NCBI GenBank assembly: GCA_900104565.1
Contig: LT629952.1
Coordinates: forward strand, 1,667,123-1,731,122
Reading direction: 5' to 3'
Length of the DNA stretch: 64,000 nt
Source: Ruminococcaceae bacterium Marseille-P2935
GTDB taxonomy: Bacteria; Bacillota; Clostridia; Oscillospirales; Ruminococcaceae
Both the position numbers and the translations under genes were made by a program. Shown in pieces: positions 61,675-64,000 of the stretch (within the stretch, counting starts at the first letter, position 1; every line of letters starts with the position of its first letter). The notes beneath the pieces were generated by a model. It was not told the DNA's origin. It saw nothing but the letters and a program-made list of their open reading frames with translations, and ran no database searches.

Positions 61675-62355
61675 TTATCTGGCATCATAAATTACCGCAA
61701 GGGGCCACTCGCTGTACTTAACAAAGCCAAGTTGCTTACAGAACGATTCATCCAAATAAATTTGAATTCCTGTCTCTTTTTCAAAAGTTTCTGCCATTAC
61801 TTTACCGTTTGAGCAGGAGAAAACATGCCCAAACGGTGCGGTCAGGTCAGAGCAATTTAGAACAGCACTGATTTTTTGGGCGTTTGCCGGCTGTACATCT
61901 CCTTCATCAAACCAGTAAGTCCCAGAACAAACTTCACTGCTCCAGGGGTTTACTGCACAAAAAAATACGTTATTGTTGTCGTAAACACCAACACCCAATG
62001 TCGTACTACTCTTTAAGCTATATTCCAACATCATCTCTTTCAGGTTTTCAACCCGTATTCGGTCGTGCCAGTATAAACTGAGAAACCCTTGCCGAATGAC
62101 CAAAACAGCTTTTTCAATCATAATTATCTTTCCTTTTGCTGTTTCAATAAGCTGCTTAAGTTTCTCATTCTTCTCCATGCTCGTGGCTTCGTCCATAGCC
62201 GCTAAATTTTTTCTTGCAATCCCTTCCAAAAGCAAAAGCGCTTTTTCTTCCTGCTTTGTGGGCTTCCTTACTTTTGCAAACAGGTTTTCCATCAAAACCA
62301 GTAGTCGTTCGGGCTGCTGGGCTATAAAATGAATGCCGGCCAAATTGCCTGCCAT
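61675..62355 (-). CDS. Hypothetical protein
   Basis: 226 residues with an excellent AAGGAGGGACCCA ribosome binding site. Soluble. N-terminal half helical and charged (KQEEKALLLLEGIARKNLAA); C-terminal half beta-rich with Trp and Cys (FFCAVNPWSSEVCSGTYWFD). No membrane segment or known motif. Convergent with the DUF1624 gene with only 29 nt between stops. Confidence 0.7.
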   Translation of the reverse strand: MAGNLAGIHFIAQQPERLLVLMENLFAKVRKPTKQEEKALLLLEGIARKNLAAMDEATSMEKNEKLKQLIETAKGKIIMIEKAVLVIRQGFLSLYWHDRIRVENLKEMMLEYSLKSSTTLGVGVYDNNNVFFCAVNPWSSEVCSGTYWFDEGDVQPANAQKISAVLNCSDLTAPFGHVFSCSNGKVMAETFEKETGIQIYLDESFCKQLGFVKYSEWPLAVIYDAR

Positions 62356-62439
62356 TGGGTCCCTCCTTACTTTGTATCATGAACGGAATATGCTAGCTTG
62401 TTCGAAACCGGGACGTCAAGATTTTCTATATAAAGGGAA

Positions 62440-62470
62440 AGCATCTGCTGAATTGCAGATGCTTTTTTTT
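62440..62470. terminator. Hairpin next to the lexA stop
   Basis: AAGCATCTGC-tgaatt-GCAGATGCTT with ten T on the plus strand; on the minus strand only a short T-tract follows. Serves as a lexA 3' end at best weakly. Confidence 0.55.
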
Positions 62471-63057
62471 TATTCATATGAGCGGATAACGGCAGCCACC
62501 TTGCCTAAAATGGATACCTCTGAAACAATAATTGGCTCCATAGAATCATTTTCCGGCTGCAACCGAAAGTGACCGTTTTCTTTATAAAAGCGCTTAACCG
62601 TTGCTTCATCATCAATCAATGCTACAACAATTTCCCCGTTCTGAGCGGTTGGCTTTCGGTAACAGATAATAATATCACCATCTAATATTCCAGCGTTGAT
62701 CATACTCTCACCACGCACATGCAGGGCAAAGTATTCCCGTTCTCCTGAAAACTTAGGCCTAAATGGAATATAATCTTCAATATCCTCCACTGCTAATATT
62801 GGCTGGCCAGCCGTAACAGTCCCCAAAAGCGGAACCTTAACCGTTTGATCATGCGTTAGGGTAATAGAGCGGTTCAGGTTATCCTGTATTTGAATATACC
62901 CCTTCTCCTGAAGCTCTTTTACATATTTATGGGCCGTTGAAGTTGATTTAATATTTAAACTGGCACATATCTCCCGAATGGAAGGCGGAATCCCGCTGTC
63001 AATTCGTTCACAGATATACCGGTAAATAGACTGAGCACGTTCGGATAATTCAGGCAT
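62470..63057 (-). CDS. lexA: LexA repressor
   Basis: SOS repressor and self-cleaving serine protease. 195 residues from ATG 63057 (MPELSERAQSIYRYICERI) after AAAGGACGG; the longer frame lacks a site. HTH with PPSIREICASLNIKSTSTAH. Cleavage site Ala-Gly in GTVTAGQP, catalytic Ser in RGESMINAG and Lys in EATVKRFYKENG. A box of LexA type lies upstream, so it is autoregulated. Confidence 0.96.
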   Translation of the reverse strand: MPELSERAQSIYRYICERIDSGIPPSIREICASLNIKSTSTAHKYVKELQEKGYIQIQDNLNRSITLTHDQTVKVPLLGTVTAGQPILAVEDIEDYIPFRPKFSGEREYFALHVRGESMINAGILDGDIIICYRKPTAQNGEIVVALIDDEATVKRFYKENGHFRLQPENDSMEPIIVSEVSILGKVAAVIRSYE

Positions 63058-63109
63058 GCGGCACCGTCCTTTCTTTTCTTTTATAATAACATATTTGCAG
63101 CAAGATTGC

Positions 63110-63121
63110 AAACGTATGTTT
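63110..63121. promoter_or_regulatory. Probable LexA box upstream of lexA
   Basis: AAACGTATGTTT, a near-palindrome of the GAAC-N4-GTTC type used by Gram-positive LexA, with A/T in place of the outer G/C. It lies 53 nt upstream of lexA, overlapping a plausible -35 (TTTGCA, minus strand). Confidence 0.6.
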
Positions 63122-63462
63122 TTAACAAAAGTACAGTTTTATATAAAAATAGTGTGACACCTGCTTACCCAAGGGAAAACGACGTTACTCAAATGGCATA
63201 ACCCTCTCCCTTTGGGAGCTGCGGTATGCGCAAAGTTCCAATTTTTCCATTGCCGTGCAACTTTAGCTTCATCCTTATGTAAAAACGAAACTGCCAGTGA
63301 TAGTGTAATAAGCAAGCAATAGTTCGTGGAAAATGCACTGGTACTAATAAAACTTATCTTCCTATAACAAAAAACAGCTGTATCCAGCCAGTTTTAATAG
63401 TTTCTGCGCTTATTTTTAAAGCTTTATTCATAGCAATGTAACAAACAAATTTGGCCAGCGTG
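63122..63462. other. Intergenic region
   Basis: About 340 nt; no supportable gene. A 60-codon minus frame (63354-63536) overlaps the candidate small RNA and has no ribosome binding site. Confidence 0.35.
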
Positions 63463-63580
63463 TATAATAGAGATGTACCCAAGGATGAACCGCAACATCC
63501 GCGGGTAATTGCTCTACCCTCCTCAAATAAACACACCTCAAAAAAAGAGAACAGATTACCGATATCTGTTCTCTTTTTTT
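63463..63580 (+). ncRNA. Candidate small RNA with C-rich linker
   Basis: Begins with TATAAT (63463-63468; the -35 is weak). The predicted RNA, from about 63475, has hairpin TACCC-aa-GGATG/CATCC-gc-GGGTA (63476-63507), an alternative GGGTA/TACCC hairpin (63503-63507/63515-63519), then CCTCCTC and a strong terminator AAGAGAACAGA/TCTGTTCTCTT with seven T. The unpaired CCTCC could bind Shine-Dalgarno sequences. No coding capacity. Confidence 0.5.
63541..63579. terminator. Bidirectional terminator
   Basis: AAAAAAGAGAACAGA/TCTGTTCTCTTTTTTT around a short loop. Confidence 0.93.
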
Positions 63581-63840
63581 GCGTTAATACAAATTTATTG
63601 CATTCTTATTTAAATTTCTACAAAAAAACCGATACCCAAACAGTCAACCAAAAATAAGTGCGTAAATGCAGGCATTATGAACAGTTTCAAATTAGTAAAA
63701 CAATTCTGAGCAGCTTAAAATAATGTTTTTCAAAGCCACTGGCTGATAATACTACTTTTAAAGCCACAGAATCAGCAGTTAACAGTACAGAAATATGACT
63801 GTTGAAACATATATTTTGTTTTGATATTACCAAAAATGAG
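63581..63840. other. Intergenic region, AT-rich
   Basis: Nothing supportable. Confidence 0.35.
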
Positions 63841-63874
63841 AAAAAATAAAACTCCGTTTAATAAACGGAGTTTT
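63841..63874 (-). terminator. Terminator after tRNA-Asn
   Basis: Minus strand AAAACTCCGTTTA/TAAACGGAGTTTT followed by ATTTTTT. Confidence 0.93.
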
Positions 63875-63949
63875 GGCTCCCCAAGTTGGACTCGAACCAA
63901 CGACCCTGCGGTTAACAGCCGCATGCTCTACCAGCTGAGCTATTGAGGA
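63874..63949 (-). tRNA. tRNA-Asn (GTT anticodon)
   Basis: 76 nt including an encoded CCA. Acceptor TCCTCAA/TTGGGGA with discriminator G, D-arm TAGCTCAGCTGGTAGAGCA, anticodon loop CTGTTAA, T-arm with GGTTCGAGTCC. Complete cloverleaf by eye. The encoded CCA overlaps the first base of the terminator hairpin. Confidence 0.97.
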
Positions 63950-64000
63950 ATATATAGAGTCGGCATCGATCTATCTTCCCAGGGCGTCTCCACCCAAGTA

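Overview
The window looks like chromosomal DNA of a Gram-positive, spore-forming anaerobe of the class Clostridia, most likely in or near the Oscillospiraceae/Ruminococcaceae. This is an inference. It rests on mid-range GC content, strong AGGAGG-type ribosome binding sites, frequent TTG/GTG starts, sporulation and germination genes (YpeB, a SpoIIQ-like LytM protein, two SpoIID-type domains), class B sortases, a GltA-independent nitrogen pair (AsnA plus type III glutamine synthetase), and LexA. No phage, plasmid, rRNA or CRISPR array was recognised.

Layout. 0.2-2.2 kb: ddl-murI (cell wall precursors, minus strand). 2.7-6.6 kb: rpmG-secE-nusG-rplK-rplA, then rplJ-rplL under its own promoter and attenuator leader. 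Two L1-binding-site mimics precede rplK and rplA. The run ends in a terminator with no rpoBC behind it. 7.0-9.2 kb: a leaderless SpoIID-like/peptidoglycan-binding protein and its partner. 9.8-15.5 kb: cysteine desulfurase, ThiI and a giant CinA-sortase B-SpoIID fusion, all minus strand. 16.4-21.4 kb: YpeB, a small membrane protein, a lipoprotein and a second class B sortase; the last two are separated by a tandem array of hairpin repeats of about 115 bp. 22-27.6 kb: MFS exporter and divergent Crp-type regulator, several hypothetical proteins, an orphan ABC ATPase and a ChrB-like protein. 28.2-31.9 kb: asnA and glnN (ammonia assimilation) with a duplicated, structured leader. 32.9-34.5 kb: orphan peptide-binding lipoprotein. 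34.9-41.8 kb: a LacI-regulated ribose-type ABC transporter operon with a glutamine-amidotransferase-like protein and an M20 deacylase. 42.2-43.8 kb: cyclophilin lipoprotein and a 71-bp double-hairpin repeat array. 44.0-44.7 kb: a promoter-to-terminator transcription unit without a convincing gene. 44.9-53.3 kb: DUF1292, TcdA-like E1 enzyme, split TSUP transporter, SpoIIQ-like protein, cation/proton antiporter, LysR regulator. 53.7-58.4 kb: adenosine deaminase flanked by two decayed genes (fhs and EamA remnants), then serC-serA with a clear promoter and a perfect operator palindrome. 58.6-64 kb: NERD protein, DUF4358 lipoprotein, DUF1624 membrane protein, lexA, a candidate small RNA and tRNA-Asn.

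The most unusual items are: (i) the three-module CinA-sortase-SpoIID protein, whose CinA half has lost catalytic-looking residues; (ii) a recurring 5'-UTR hairpin (GCCG-8 nt-CGGC directly before the Shine-Dalgarno) in front of at least four unrelated genes, with a duplicated longer leader before glnN; (iii) the orphan transcription unit of about 690 nt at 44 kb with four repeated Shine-Dalgarno-ATG elements; and (iv) two families of hairpin-rich intergenic repeats, one of which supplies the stop codons of two genes. All statements come from reading the sequence and recalled family knowledge; no database search was possible.
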